NCBI GenBank assembly: GCA_022616595.1
Contig: JAKEEL010000199.1
Coordinates: 1-6,258, forward strand
Direction of reading: 5' to 3'
Length of the DNA: 6,258 bases
Source: Methylococcaceae bacterium
GTDB taxonomy: Bacteria; Pseudomonadota; Gammaproteobacteria; Methylococcales; UBA1147
Within the stretch, counting starts at the first letter, position 1, and each line of letters begins with the position of its first letter. The notes beneath the pieces are model-generated. The model was given only the letters and a program-made list of their open reading frames with translations, had not been told where the DNA came from and searched no databases. Positions 1 to 6,258 of this stretch are shown here, piece after piece. Made by a program: the position numbers and the translations under genes.

Positions 1-2
1 AT

Positions 3-463
3 GGCCTTGCATTTTTCCTCCGTAAACTCCGGAAAAACGCCCGGCCCTACGGCTACCGGGGACTATCGGCCCTCGCGTTCGCTCTCCTTGGCCGACAGCG
101 AGTGACGGGAGGCGGATATCGGAGATTGCCAGGGATCTGGCGACTAATCGACCTTTGGTCGAGAGTACGATCGACAAGGCATTAACGTTTGAGCCGCTGC
201 AGGCGCTGAATGATTTGCCGCGTCCCAGGCGAACACGCCGGATCAGCGATGACGCGAAAAGTTGGGTGCTGTCGGAGGCCTGCCGGAAGCCAAAGGACTT
301 GGGCTATGCCCATGAGACTTGGACGTACAGCCTGCTGGTCCGACATATTCTCAACCGTTGCCAGGCGGCGGGCTACCCGGAATTGGGCAAGCTGGGCAAG
401 AGTCGCCTGCATGCGATCTTGTCGAAGAGCAACCTCAAGCCGCACAAGATCAGCTACTACCTA
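3..463 (+). pseudogene. IS630-family transposase, N-terminal remnant (frameshifted, truncated)
   Basis: This is a decayed insertion-sequence transposase gene. Reading from about base 107 in the frame of base 155, the translation shows a helix-turn-helix segment (RRISEIARDLATNRPLVEST), then LQALNDLPRPRRTRRIS, ACRKPKDLGYAHETWTYSLL and LKPHKISYYL. These blocks follow each other as in the N-terminal half of IS630-family transposases, as I recall the family. The expected first part of the domain (RKLRKNARPYGYRGLSALAF) appears in another frame, bases 21-80, so a frameshift lies near 100-115. After YYL (base 463) the family normally continues with a DPEF-like stretch and the DDE catalytic domain. 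Here similarity fades within about 60 bases, and truB ends at 533 on the other strand. The start codon is not visible and may lie left of the window. No terminal inverted repeats or target duplication were found. It cannot encode an active transposase. The family call is fairly firm; the subgroup is not known. Confidence 0.68.
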
Positions 464-532
464 GCCTTCGTGGACCAGACTGTCGCGGAAACTCCGGCTG
501 AACAGGAACGGCACGTGGCGACGTTCGCGCTT

Positions 533-1450
533 TCAATGCTCCAAACTGTGCAAAAACAATTTCCGGGGCGCGATCCGCCGGTCCGGCAGGATCTCCCCCA
601 CGCCAAAAAAGCGGCTGTCCTGGGTGTACATTCGAACCCATCCTTGCGCGGGAGCATCGGAAACCTCGATCGCCCGTCCGTGGCGTGCACAGGTTACCGA
701 GTCCTGAGCGAACTCGAGTTTCGGCCAATTGGCGACCGCTTCATCGATCGGCAGCAAACAGCGTTCTTCCCGGTTTTCCGGCGGCAAGGATTGCAGATCG
801 TCGATGGTCCAGGATGCATCGCTGCGAAAACGCCCGACACCGGTTCGCCGCAAGGTTTCGACGTACCCGCCACATCCGAGCGCCTCGCCGATGTCTTCCG
901 CGAGGGTGCGGATATAAGTCCCCTTGGAACACGAAACCTGCAATGTCAGTCGCTCGCAGGTAGCGGCCAGCAATTCGAGTTTGGAAATAATGACGGTGCG
1001 GGGCGATCTTTCAACCTCAATCCCCTGCCGCGCATACTGATACAGGCGTACTCCGTTTCGTTTGAGTGCGGAATGCATCGGCGGAAGCTGGCTGATCCGT
1101 CCTTCAAAACGCGCGAGGACTGCTTTCAATTCGCCAGGTTCCAAATCGGGCAAGGGCCTTTGTCGTCTGACTTCTCCTTCGGCGTCACCGGTGGTTGTGT
1201 TCAGTCCGAGGCGGATATCGACCCGATAATCCTTGTGGCTGTCGAGCAGGTACGCGGCGAGCCGGGTCGCCTGGCCGAAGCAAACCGGCAGCAAACCGCT
1301 TGCCAAGGGATCGAGGCTGCCGGTATGCCCGGCCTTGGCCGCGTCAAACAGTTTTTTCACCTGCTGAAGCGCCTGATTGGACGAAATTCCGGAGGGCTTA
1401 TCCAACAACAAGATACCATCCAGCTTGCGGCCGCGGTTGCGCCGGCTCAC
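533..1450 (-). CDS. truB: tRNA pseudouridine(55) synthase TruB
   Basis: TruB isomerises uridine 55 to pseudouridine in the T-arm of most tRNAs, acting in the cytoplasm. The 305-residue protein is close to the usual length (about 314 in E. coli). The N-terminal motif LLLDKPSGISS is at residues 14-24. The active-site block GHTGSLDPLASG spans 41-52, with the catalytic aspartate at D47. Y75 lies in the KDYRV motif, and R181 in CSKGTYIRTLAEDIG. All three match key E. coli residues. The C-terminal 60 or so residues form the PUA RNA-binding domain and end RIAPRKLFLHSLEH, like the family's natural end, so the adjacent transposase remnant did not truncate it. The start is GTG at 1450, seven bases after a strong GGGAGG ribosome binding site (1458-1463) inside the end of rbfA. 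The GTGA overlap with rbfA implies translational coupling. It is the last cluster gene visible, and no terminator was found after its stop. Confidence 0.97.
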   Translation of the reverse strand: MSRRNRGRKLDGILLLDKPSGISSNQALQQVKKLFDAAKAGHTGSLDPLASGLLPVCFGQATRLAAYLLDSHKDYRVDIRLGLNTTTGDAEGEVRRQRPLPDLEPGELKAVLARFEGRISQLPPMHSALKRNGVRLYQYARQGIEVERSPRTVIISKLELLAATCERLTLQVSCSKGTYIRTLAEDIGEALGCGGYVETLRRTGVGRFRSDASWTIDDLQSLPPENREERCLLPIDEAVANWPKLEFAQDSVTCARHGRAIEVSDAPAQGWVRMYTQDSRFFGVGEILPDRRIAPRKLFLHSLEH

Positions 1451-1463
1451 TCTGAATCCTCCC
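1447..1463 (-). promoter_or_regulatory. truB ribosome binding site and rbfA-truB GTGA overlap
   Basis: GGGAGG (1458-1463) within the final rbfA codons lies seven bases before the truB GTG. That GTG shares bases with the rbfA TGA stop (1447-1450). The strong site and shared start/stop decide the unusual GTG start and suggest that ribosomes ending rbfA re-initiate on truB. Confidence 0.8.
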
Positions 1464-1827
1464 GGCTTTCGTCCGCTTCCGGCGTCCTCTCTCGCAGTAA
1501 GCGATCGATCCGCATTCCTTGGTCGATCGACTCATCGTGAATGAAGCGCAATTCGGGAAGAACCCGGATCCGCATTCGTTTGCCCAATTCCCGGCGAATG
1601 AAGGGGATGGACCGGGCAAAGATTTCACGATCTTGCTCGACCTGGTCATGGGCTTTGCCGAGCACGGTAAAATAGACTTTCGCGACCGACAAATCCCGGC
1701 TCAATTCGACCTCGTTGACCGTAATGAATCCGAGCCGCGGGTCTTTGATTTCGGACTGCAGGATGATCGCAAGTTCCCTTTGCATCTGCGATGCGACCCG
1801 TTGGCTACGGCTGAATTCGCGGGGCAT
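1447..1827 (-). CDS. rbfA: 30S ribosome-binding factor A (RbfA)
   Basis: RbfA binds the 30S subunit during late maturation of 16S rRNA and is needed for growth in the cold in E. coli. The 126-residue product is typical in size (133 in E. coli) and covers the single KH-like domain. Diagnostic stretches are SQRVASQMQRELA near the N-terminus, IKDPRLGFITVNEVELSRDLS in the middle and IRRELGKRMRIRVLPELRFIHDESI toward the end. An acidic, charged tail (EADESREDSE) follows the fold, as is common. The start is ATG at 1827, giving the conserved MPREFSRSQRV beginning. Its ribosome binding site is weak: only GGA about nine bases upstream, within a short dyad, GATTC-A-GAATC on the transcript. A 125-base spacer separates it from infB, and translation may depend on events in that spacer. 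Its TGA stop overlaps the truB GTG start. Confidence 0.96.
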   Translation of the reverse strand: MPREFSRSQRVASQMQRELAIILQSEIKDPRLGFITVNEVELSRDLSVAKVYFTVLGKAHDQVEQDREIFARSIPFIRRELGKRMRIRVLPELRFIHDESIDQGMRIDRLLRERTPEADESREDSE

Positions 1828-1936
1828 GATTCTGAATCCAGTTCCGGCCCGCCTGCGCGTTCAGGATCGAAAACGCGCTTTCCAACGGCAGCCCGTTGCG
1901 GGTTTCAGCCCGATCGAGTGAAATCATCGAAGCCAT
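1805..1936 (-). CDS. Candidate small ORF between infB and rbfA
   Basis: An open frame of 43 codons starts at ATG 1936 (MASMISLDRAE...), with an alternative ATG at 1927, and ends with TAG at 1805-1807. It overlaps the first codons of rbfA in another frame. The sequence around GCGG lies just before the upstream ATG and could act as a poor ribosome binding site. The translation is mixed in composition, with no signal peptide or membrane segment, and I do not recognise a family. The region also contains hairpins, so the frame may be open by chance. If translated, its stop 20 or so bases inside rbfA could couple translation to the weak rbfA start. This is a low-confidence candidate. Confidence 0.15.
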   Translation of the reverse strand: MASMISLDRAETRNGLPLESAFSILNAQAGRNWIQNHAPRIQP

Positions 1937-1952
1937 TCCGCCAAGGCATCGT
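1828..1952 (-). other. infB-rbfA spacer with two stem-loops and a dyad
   Basis: This 125-base spacer is long compared with the other junctions of the cluster (18 bases, or overlapping). On the transcript it has a perfect 6-bp stem CAACGG/CCGTTG with a GCTG loop (1883-1898). A perfect 7-bp stem GCGCGTT/AACGCGC with a 10-base loop (1855-1878) follows. An 11-base dyad GATTC-A-GAATC (1828-1838) touches the rbfA start codon. Neither stem-loop is followed by a T-run, so intrinsic termination is unlikely. Possible roles, all inferred, are an RNase processing site, control of rbfA translation, or a dispersed palindromic repeat that inserted here. The structures are seen directly; the function is not known. 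Confidence 0.45.
1905..1949 (-). CDS. Candidate 14-residue leader peptide after infB
   Basis: An ATG at 1949 lies three bases after the infB stop and eight bases after a perfect GGGAGG ribosome binding site (1958-1963) that sits inside the last infB codons. It would encode MPWRNGFDDFTRSG and stop at TGA 1905-1907, just before the first spacer hairpin. The initiation signal is better than that of rbfA, so ribosomes finishing infB could restart here. No family is recognised, and such a short frame easily occurs by chance. What can be defended is the strong ribosome binding site and start pair, not the product. Confidence 0.15.
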   Translation of the reverse strand: MPWRNGFDDFTRSG

Positions 1953-4484
1953 TCAAGCCTCCCTGGCAATCTCGATTTTTTCATAGACTTCGATCAGATC
2001 GCCGACCTTGACATCGTTGTAGTTCCTCACGCCGATGCCGCATTCCATGCCCGACTTGACCTCGTTCACATCGTCCTTGAAGCGGCGCAAGGACTCGAGC
2101 TGGCCCTCGAAGATCACCACATGATCGCGCAGCACCCGGATCGGCAGGTTTCTAGCGACATGCCCCTCGGTGACCAGGCATCCGGCGATCGCCCCGAATT
2201 TCGGAGAACGGAAAATATCCCGGACTTCCGCGATCCCCACAATGCTTTCCTTGAATTCGGGAGACAACATTCCGCTGATCGAGCGTTTGATTTCGTCGAT
2301 GACATCGTAGATGACGCTGTAATAATGGAGATCGATTCCTTTGTCTTCGATCAGCTTGCGGGCGCTCGCATCGGCGCGCACGTTGAAGCCGATGATGATC
2401 CCTTTTGACGCGAGAGCCAGATTCACATCCCCTTCGTTGATTCCGCCGACACCGCCGGATACCACTTTGACAACCACCTCCTCGGTCGAAAGGCCGGTCA
2501 GCGATTCGCGAAGCGCTTCGAGGCTGCCCTGAACATCGGTTTTGACCACCAGATTCAGTTCGGAAACATCGCCTGATTCCATTTTCGAGAAAATTTCATC
2601 GAGCTTGGTGGACTGTTGAGCGGCCAGTTTTTTGGTACGCAGTTTTTCTTCGCGGAGCAAGGCCAGTTCGCGTGCTTTCCGTTCATCCTGCACGATGTGG
2701 AATTCTTCACCCGCATTCGGCGCTCCGGACAGTCCCAGAATCTCGACCGGAGTCGATGGACCGGCGTCATTCAGGGCCTGGCCATCCTCGTTGAACATCG
2801 CGCGTACCCGACCGAATTCATGACCGCAAATGATCACGTCACCCTTTTTCAGCAGGCCTTTCTGGACCAGGACCGTCGCAATCGGGCCGCGTCCTTTGTC
2901 CAGGCGCGCTTCGATCACAACCCCGGAGGCGCGCCCCTGATTGGGTGCCTTGAGTTCGAGAATTTCGGCTTGCAGAAGAAGGCCTTCGAGCATCGCATCG
3001 ACCCCTTGCCCGGTTTTTGCCGAAACGCTGACGAACTGAACATCTCCGCCCCATTCTTCCGGAACCACATTCATCGCGGCCAACTCACTTTTCACGCGTT
3101 CTGGATCGGCATTCGGTTTATCGATTTTATTGATCGCCACAATGATCGGAACGTTACCGGCCCTGGAATGTTCGATCGCCTCCTTGGTCTGAGGCATGAC
3201 TCCGTCGTCGGCCGCCACCACGATGATCACGACGTCGGTCACCTCGGCGCCGCGCGCACGCATCGCGGTAAAAGCCGCGTGCCCCGGTGTATCGAGAAAA
3301 GTAATCGTACCGTGGCCGGTGTCGACCCGGTAGGCGCCGATATGCTGGGTGATCCCGCCGGCTTCACCGGAAGCCACGCGGCTTTTGCGGATGTAATCCA
3401 GTAAGGAGGTCTTGCCGTGGTCGACATGCCCCATAATGGTCACCACCGGAGCGCGGGGCACTTCTTCGCCGGCTTCGGCCTCGGATTCTTCCAGCCATTC
3501 TTTTTCGAAGTTTTCGCTGCTTTGCAGGACCGCTTTGTGGCCCATGTCTTCCACCAACACCAGAGCTGTATCCTGATCGAGCGTTTGATTGATGGTCGCC
3601 ATGGTTCCCATGCCCATGAGCGCCTTGATCAGCTCGGCGGCTTTCACCGACATCCGCTGGGCAAGATCCGCTACGCTGATCGATTCCGGGATCGAAACTT
3701 CTCTAACCACCGGAGCGGTGGGCTTCTCGAAACCATGTTTTCGATCACTGAACCCGAAAACCGGAATCTCCGGGCGGCGTTTTTTCTTTTTCCGCTTGGT
3801 GGCCGCGTCTACATGCAATCTGCCGGCCGAAACCGAGACGGCTTCGGGATCCTGCTTGGAAAACTTTTTACGAGTCTTTTCGGCTTCGCGTTTGGCCACT
3901 TTCTCCTTTTCCCGTTTTTCTTCATCCCTGCCGCGCTTGACCTCCGTATCATCGACTTTCCTGGATTCCAATTCTCGTTGTTTGCGTTCCTCTTCCAGAC
4001 GTTTTTCTTCCTCGATCCTTTTTCGTTCTTGTTCTTCTTCCTGTAATTTGATCTGCAGGGCGGCCTCGCGTTCTTGCCGTTCGTTTTCCTGTTCTTCGAT
4101 CAGGCGGCGCTGGTCCTCGAGCGCTTTTTTCAATTCTTCGACTTCCCGGGTTGATTCATCTCTGACCTGTTCCGAGCGTTTGACATAAGTACGGCGCTTA
4201 CGCACCTCGACGCTGACGGTCTTGGGGCTTCTTCCAGGGACCTTGGTCTGCTGAAGAACTTGTGTTTTTCTGCGCGTCAGGACCACCTGCTTCGGCGTGG
4301 CATTGGTACTGGCTTCTTTTCCGTGACTCTTGCGTAAATGACTCAGCAGTTTACGCTTCTCGATATCGTCCAGCATATCATCGGCGCCGGAAATGTCCAA
4401 TCCCGCGTTTTCCAATTGAGCCACGAGCTTGTCCAGCGAGATGTTCAGCGTATTCGCAAGCTGTCGTACGGTCACATTTGCCAT
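1953..4484 (-). CDS. infB: Translation initiation factor IF-2
   Basis: IF-2 is the GTPase that delivers formylmethionyl initiator tRNA to the 30S subunit and promotes 50S joining. The 843-residue protein starts with an IF2_N module (1-50). A very charged E/K/R-rich linker (about 110-208) follows, then a second IF2_N region (about 262-320) and the GTPase domain. The nucleotide-binding motifs are all intact: G1 GHVDHGKT 352-359, G3 DTPGH 398-402, G4 NKID 452-455 and G5 SAK 488-490. The C-terminal domains carry SPKFGAIAGC, LESLRRFKDDVNEV and GIGVRNYNDVKVGD, nearly as in E. coli. The E. coli protein has 890 residues; the difference lies in the linker. ATG at 4484 gives the expected MANVTV start, nine bases after GGAGGG (4494-4499). 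A TTG at 4487, one codon upstream, is six bases from the same site and cannot be excluded. It follows nusA by 18 bases and precedes the long spacer before rbfA. Confidence 0.97.
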   Translation of the reverse strand: MANVTVRQLANTLNISLDKLVAQLENAGLDISGADDMLDDIEKRKLLSHLRKSHGKEASTNATPKQVVLTRRKTQVLQQTKVPGRSPKTVSVEVRKRRTYVKRSEQVRDESTREVEELKKALEDQRRLIEEQENERQEREAALQIKLQEEEQERKRIEEEKRLEEERKQRELESRKVDDTEVKRGRDEEKREKEKVAKREAEKTRKKFSKQDPEAVSVSAGRLHVDAATKRKKKKRRPEIPVFGFSDRKHGFEKPTAPVVREVSIPESISVADLAQRMSVKAAELIKALMGMGTMATINQTLDQDTALVLVEDMGHKAVLQSSENFEKEWLEESEAEAGEEVPRAPVVTIMGHVDHGKTSLLDYIRKSRVASGEAGGITQHIGAYRVDTGHGTITFLDTPGHAAFTAMRARGAEVTDVVIIVVAADDGVMPQTKEAIEHSRAGNVPIIVAINKIDKPNADPERVKSELAAMNVVPEEWGGDVQFVSVSAKTGQGVDAMLEGLLLQAEILELKAPNQGRASGVVIEARLDKGRGPIATVLVQKGLLKKGDVIICGHEFGRVRAMFNEDGQALNDAGPSTPVEILGLSGAPNAGEEFHIVQDERKARELALLREEKLRTKKLAAQQSTKLDEIFSKMESGDVSELNLVVKTDVQGSLEALRESLTGLSTEEVVVKVVSGGVGGINEGDVNLALASKGIIIGFNVRADASARKLIEDKGIDLHYYSVIYDVIDEIKRSISGMLSPEFKESIVGIAEVRDIFRSPKFGAIAGCLVTEGHVARNLPIRVLRDHVVIFEGQLESLRRFKDDVNEVKSGMECGIGVRNYNDVKVGDLIEVYEKIEIAREA

Positions 4485-4493
4485 CAATTCAAA

Positions 4494-4499
4494 CCCTCC
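4494..4499 (-). promoter_or_regulatory. infB ribosome binding site
   Basis: The transcript reads GGAGGG in the 18-base nusA-infB gap. It lies nine bases before the ATG at 4484 and six before a TTG at 4487, so it leaves the exact start open by one codon. The ATG is preferred because it matches the family N-terminus. Confidence 0.75.
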
Positions 4500-4502
4500 G
4501 TC

Positions 4503-6020
4503 CTATTTACGCGCTTTTTCATCGATAAACCACGGGGCGCGTGCGGTCATGATCAGCTGACCGGCCTTATTCTGATCCACGCCGGTGATTTCCGATAATT
4601 CATCGATGGAAAGTTCGGCTAGATCCTCCATCGTCGCGATGCCCTTGCTGGCCAGCTTGAACGCAAGTTCTTTGTCGATTCCTTCCATATCCAACAGGTC
4701 CTGGTTCGGATTCGCATCATCGAGCTCTTCTTCCGAAGCGATTGCCTTGATCAGCAGCACATCCTTGGCCCGGTTACGCAATTCCTCCACGATTCCTTCG
4801 TCAAATTCTTCAATTTCCAGAAGTTCCTTGGCCGGCACATAGACCAGTTCATCCACGCTGGTAAACCCTTCCTGAACCAGGATGGACGCCACATCCTCAT
4901 CGACATCCAGGTCATTCATGAAGGATTGCATAATGGTTTGGCGTTCCTCGTCGCTTTTCTTTTCCGCTTCCAGGACATCCATGACATTCAGATTCCAGCC
5001 GGTCAGTTCGGTCGCGAGACGAACATTCTGTCCTCCGCGGCCGATCGCCTGCGACAGGTTGTCGGCCGACACCGCAACATCCATCGAATGCGAATCTTCA
5101 TCCACGACAATCGATGCAATTTCAGCCGGGGACATCGCATTGATCACGAACTGGGCCTCGTTGTCGTTCCACAATATGATATCGACCCGTTCGCCGCTCA
5201 GCTCATTCGAAACGGCCTGCACCCTCGATCCGCGCATTCCGACACAGGCGCCGACCGGATCCAGTCGGGGGTCGTTGCTCTTCACCGCGATTTTGGCGCG
5301 CGATCCCGGGTCGCGGGCCGCCCCGAGAATTTCAATCAGTCCTTCGCTGACTTCGGGAACCTCGAGCCGGAAGAGTTCCATCAAGAGTTCCGGCGCCGTG
5401 CGGCTCACGAACAATTGAGGACCCCTGACCTCGGGACGCACGGCGTACAGATAACCGCGCACCCGGTCGCCGTTGCGCATCGCCTCCCGGGGAATCATTT
5501 CCTCCTTCGGAATGATCGCTTCAGCGTTCCCGCCGAGGTCGACAACAACCATCCCGCGCTCCGCGCGCTTGACGATCCCGGTGACCAGTTGACCGATGCG
5601 ATCCTGATAGGCGCTCACAATCTTCCGGCGCTCGGCCTCGCGGACCTTTTGGACGATGACCTGCTTTGCGGTCTGCGCCGCGATTCTGCCGAATTCGATG
5701 GATTCGATGCGTTCTTCGATATGATCGCCTACTTCGATATCCGGCCGGATCTTCCGGGCAGCCTCGATCGGCATTTCGGTATCCGGCGATTCGAGTCCTC
5801 CCTCGAACTCTTGGTTCGGTTCGACAACCTCCCAACTACGAAACGTATCGTAATCTCCGGTGGCCCGGTCGATTTTTACTTTGGCATTGATTTTATTGCC
5901 GTAACGCTTAATCGTTGCGGTTTCCAACGCGGCTTCGATCGCCTGAAAAATAATCTCTTTTTCGATTTGCTTTTCGTTGGAGACGACCTCGACGACCAGC
6001 AATATCTCTTTATTTGCCAT
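4503..6020 (-). CDS. nusA: Transcription termination/antitermination factor NusA
   Basis: NusA binds RNA polymerase and nascent RNA. It promotes pausing and hairpin-dependent termination, and takes part in antitermination of rRNA operons. The 505-residue protein is close to E. coli length (495). In order it has the polymerase-binding N-terminal domain (1-125) and an S1 domain (about 143-207, GQLVTGIVKRAERGMVVVDL). The KH1 domain carries the GMRG loop at 261-264, and KH2 carries GRGG at 327-330 followed by QNVRLA. Two acidic helix-hairpin-helix repeats close the protein, at about 365-420 and 440-495. The two acidic repeats are typical of proteobacterial NusA and absent from, for example, Bacillus. 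The start ATG at 6020 yields MANKEILLVVEVVSNEK, a normal family beginning. An AAGGA ribosome binding site (6028-6032) stands seven bases upstream, inside rimP. The gene overlaps the rimP end by 11 bases, and infB starts 18 bases after its TAG stop. Confidence 0.97.
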   Translation of the reverse strand: MANKEILLVVEVVSNEKQIEKEIIFQAIEAALETATIKRYGNKINAKVKIDRATGDYDTFRSWEVVEPNQEFEGGLESPDTEMPIEAARKIRPDIEVGDHIEERIESIEFGRIAAQTAKQVIVQKVREAERRKIVSAYQDRIGQLVTGIVKRAERGMVVVDLGGNAEAIIPKEEMIPREAMRNGDRVRGYLYAVRPEVRGPQLFVSRTAPELLMELFRLEVPEVSEGLIEILGAARDPGSRAKIAVKSNDPRLDPVGACVGMRGSRVQAVSNELSGERVDIILWNDNEAQFVINAMSPAEIASIVVDEDSHSMDVAVSADNLSQAIGRGGQNVRLATELTGWNLNVMDVLEAEKKSDEERQTIMQSFMNDLDVDEDVASILVQEGFTSVDELVYVPAKELLEIEEFDEGIVEELRNRAKDVLLIKAIASEEELDDANPNQDLLDMEGIDKELAFKLASKGIATMEDLAELSIDELSEITGVDQNKAGQLIMTARAPWFIDEKARK

Positions 6021-6258
6021 TTCGTTGTCCTTGCTTAATCCCGAAGACCTCGGGTGACAGACAGGCTTTCTTGATCAGATCGAAGGGTATTTCATGGATC
6101 GCACCCTCAACGTCCAGGATAACGGCCTCCTCCCGCACACCTTCGAGCAGTCCCCGAAATCTGCGCCGTGCATGGAGGACTTTGTACAGTTCCAGTTCAG
6201 CAGTCTGTCCCTTGAAGCGATCGAAATCCGCCAGCTGGAACAAGGGGCGGTCAATCCC
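6010..6258 (-). CDS. rimP: Ribosome maturation factor RimP (3' part)
   Basis: RimP assists early maturation of the 30S subunit. The visible 82 residues begin at the window edge with GIDRPLFQLADFDRFKGQTA, matching the conserved GLDRPLF motif at the domain boundary in E. coli RimP. The C-terminal SH3-like domain follows (RRRFRGLLEGV, ILDVEG, IPFDLIKKACLSPEV). A short extra tail, FGIKQGQRNGK, extends beyond the E. coli end. The N-terminal half and start codon lie beyond base 6258. The coding frame is intact up to TAA at 6010-6012. The stop lies 11 bases inside nusA, whose ribosome binding site is within the rimP coding sequence, so the two are probably translationally coupled. A TTG at 6243 is not a start, because the conserved motif lies upstream of it. 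Confidence 0.93.
   Translation of the reverse strand, partial: GIDRPLFQLADFDRFKGQTAELELYKVLHARRRFRGLLEGVREEAVILDVEGAIHEIPFDLIKKACLSPEVFGIKQGQRNGK

Noticed and set aside
41..61. CCCGG...CCGGG inverted repeat as a possible IS end or terminator
   Set aside because: It has only five base pairs and an 11-base loop, lies inside the transposase-like coding region and has no T-run, so it is likely chance in GC-rich DNA.
1..105. 35-codon frame starting with ATG at base 1
   Set aside because: It starts at the window edge by coincidence, has no visible ribosome binding site and no recognisable family, and lies over the transposase fragment in a third frame.
182..445. 87-codon minus-strand frame over the transposase remnant
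   Set aside because: The plus strand here carries clear IS630-family similarity in order. The minus frame shows no family features and is an antisense shadow.
400..532. Intrinsic terminator downstream of truB
   Set aside because: I read the transcript strand after the truB stop and found no stable hairpin followed by a T-run.
2616..4188. Long plus-strand open frames antisense to infB (262, 209 and 199 codons)
   Set aside because: They mirror the infB coding sequence, which has unmistakable IF-2 homology over its whole length. Their Phe/Ser-rich composition comes from reading the Glu/Lys-rich linker backwards.
4926..6038. 370-codon plus-strand open frame antisense to nusA
   Set aside because: It lies wholly over nusA, whose S1, KH and acidic repeat domains are intact. 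No family is recognisable in the antisense product.
1..6258. CRISPR array, tRNA, rRNA or a new defence system
   Set aside because: No regularly spaced repeats, cloverleaf sequences or recognisable defence domains were found. The coding content is explained by the housekeeping cluster and one IS remnant.

Overview
The window is a stretch of bacterial chromosome, almost certainly from a gammaproteobacterium or a close proteobacterial relative. All intact genes lie on the minus strand in the order rimP (3' part only), nusA, infB, rbfA, truB. The protein sequences align by eye, over long stretches and without large gaps, with the Escherichia coli members of these families. Both the gene order and the two acidic repeats at the NusA C-terminus fit proteobacteria. 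The species cannot be named from the sequence.

Layout, in the direction of transcription (right to left). The 3' end of rimP (6258-6010) overlaps the nusA start by 11 bases. nusA (6020-4503) is followed by an 18-base gap that carries the infB ribosome binding site. infB (4484-1953) is followed by a spacer of 125 bases, unusually long for this compact cluster. The spacer holds two stem-loops, a dyad just before the rbfA start, and small open frames. rbfA (1827-1447) then overlaps truB (1450-533) by four bases (GTGA). No promoter, intrinsic terminator, tRNA or rRNA is evident. The cluster's promoter would lie right of the window, upstream of rimP.

The genes form one functional unit that links transcription to translation. 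NusA controls elongation and termination. IF2 places initiator tRNA on the 30S subunit. RimP and RbfA mature the 30S subunit. TruB makes pseudouridine 55 in tRNAs. In many gammaproteobacteria rpsO and pnp follow truB.

Here the region downstream of truB (about 1-530) instead holds a decayed piece of an IS630-family transposase on the plus strand, pointing tail-to-tail at truB. It keeps only the N-terminal helix-turn-helix part, appears frameshifted near 100-115, and has no DDE catalytic domain. This is the one accessory element seen. Apart from it and the infB-rbfA spacer, the window is ordinary housekeeping DNA, and I see no new multi-gene system.
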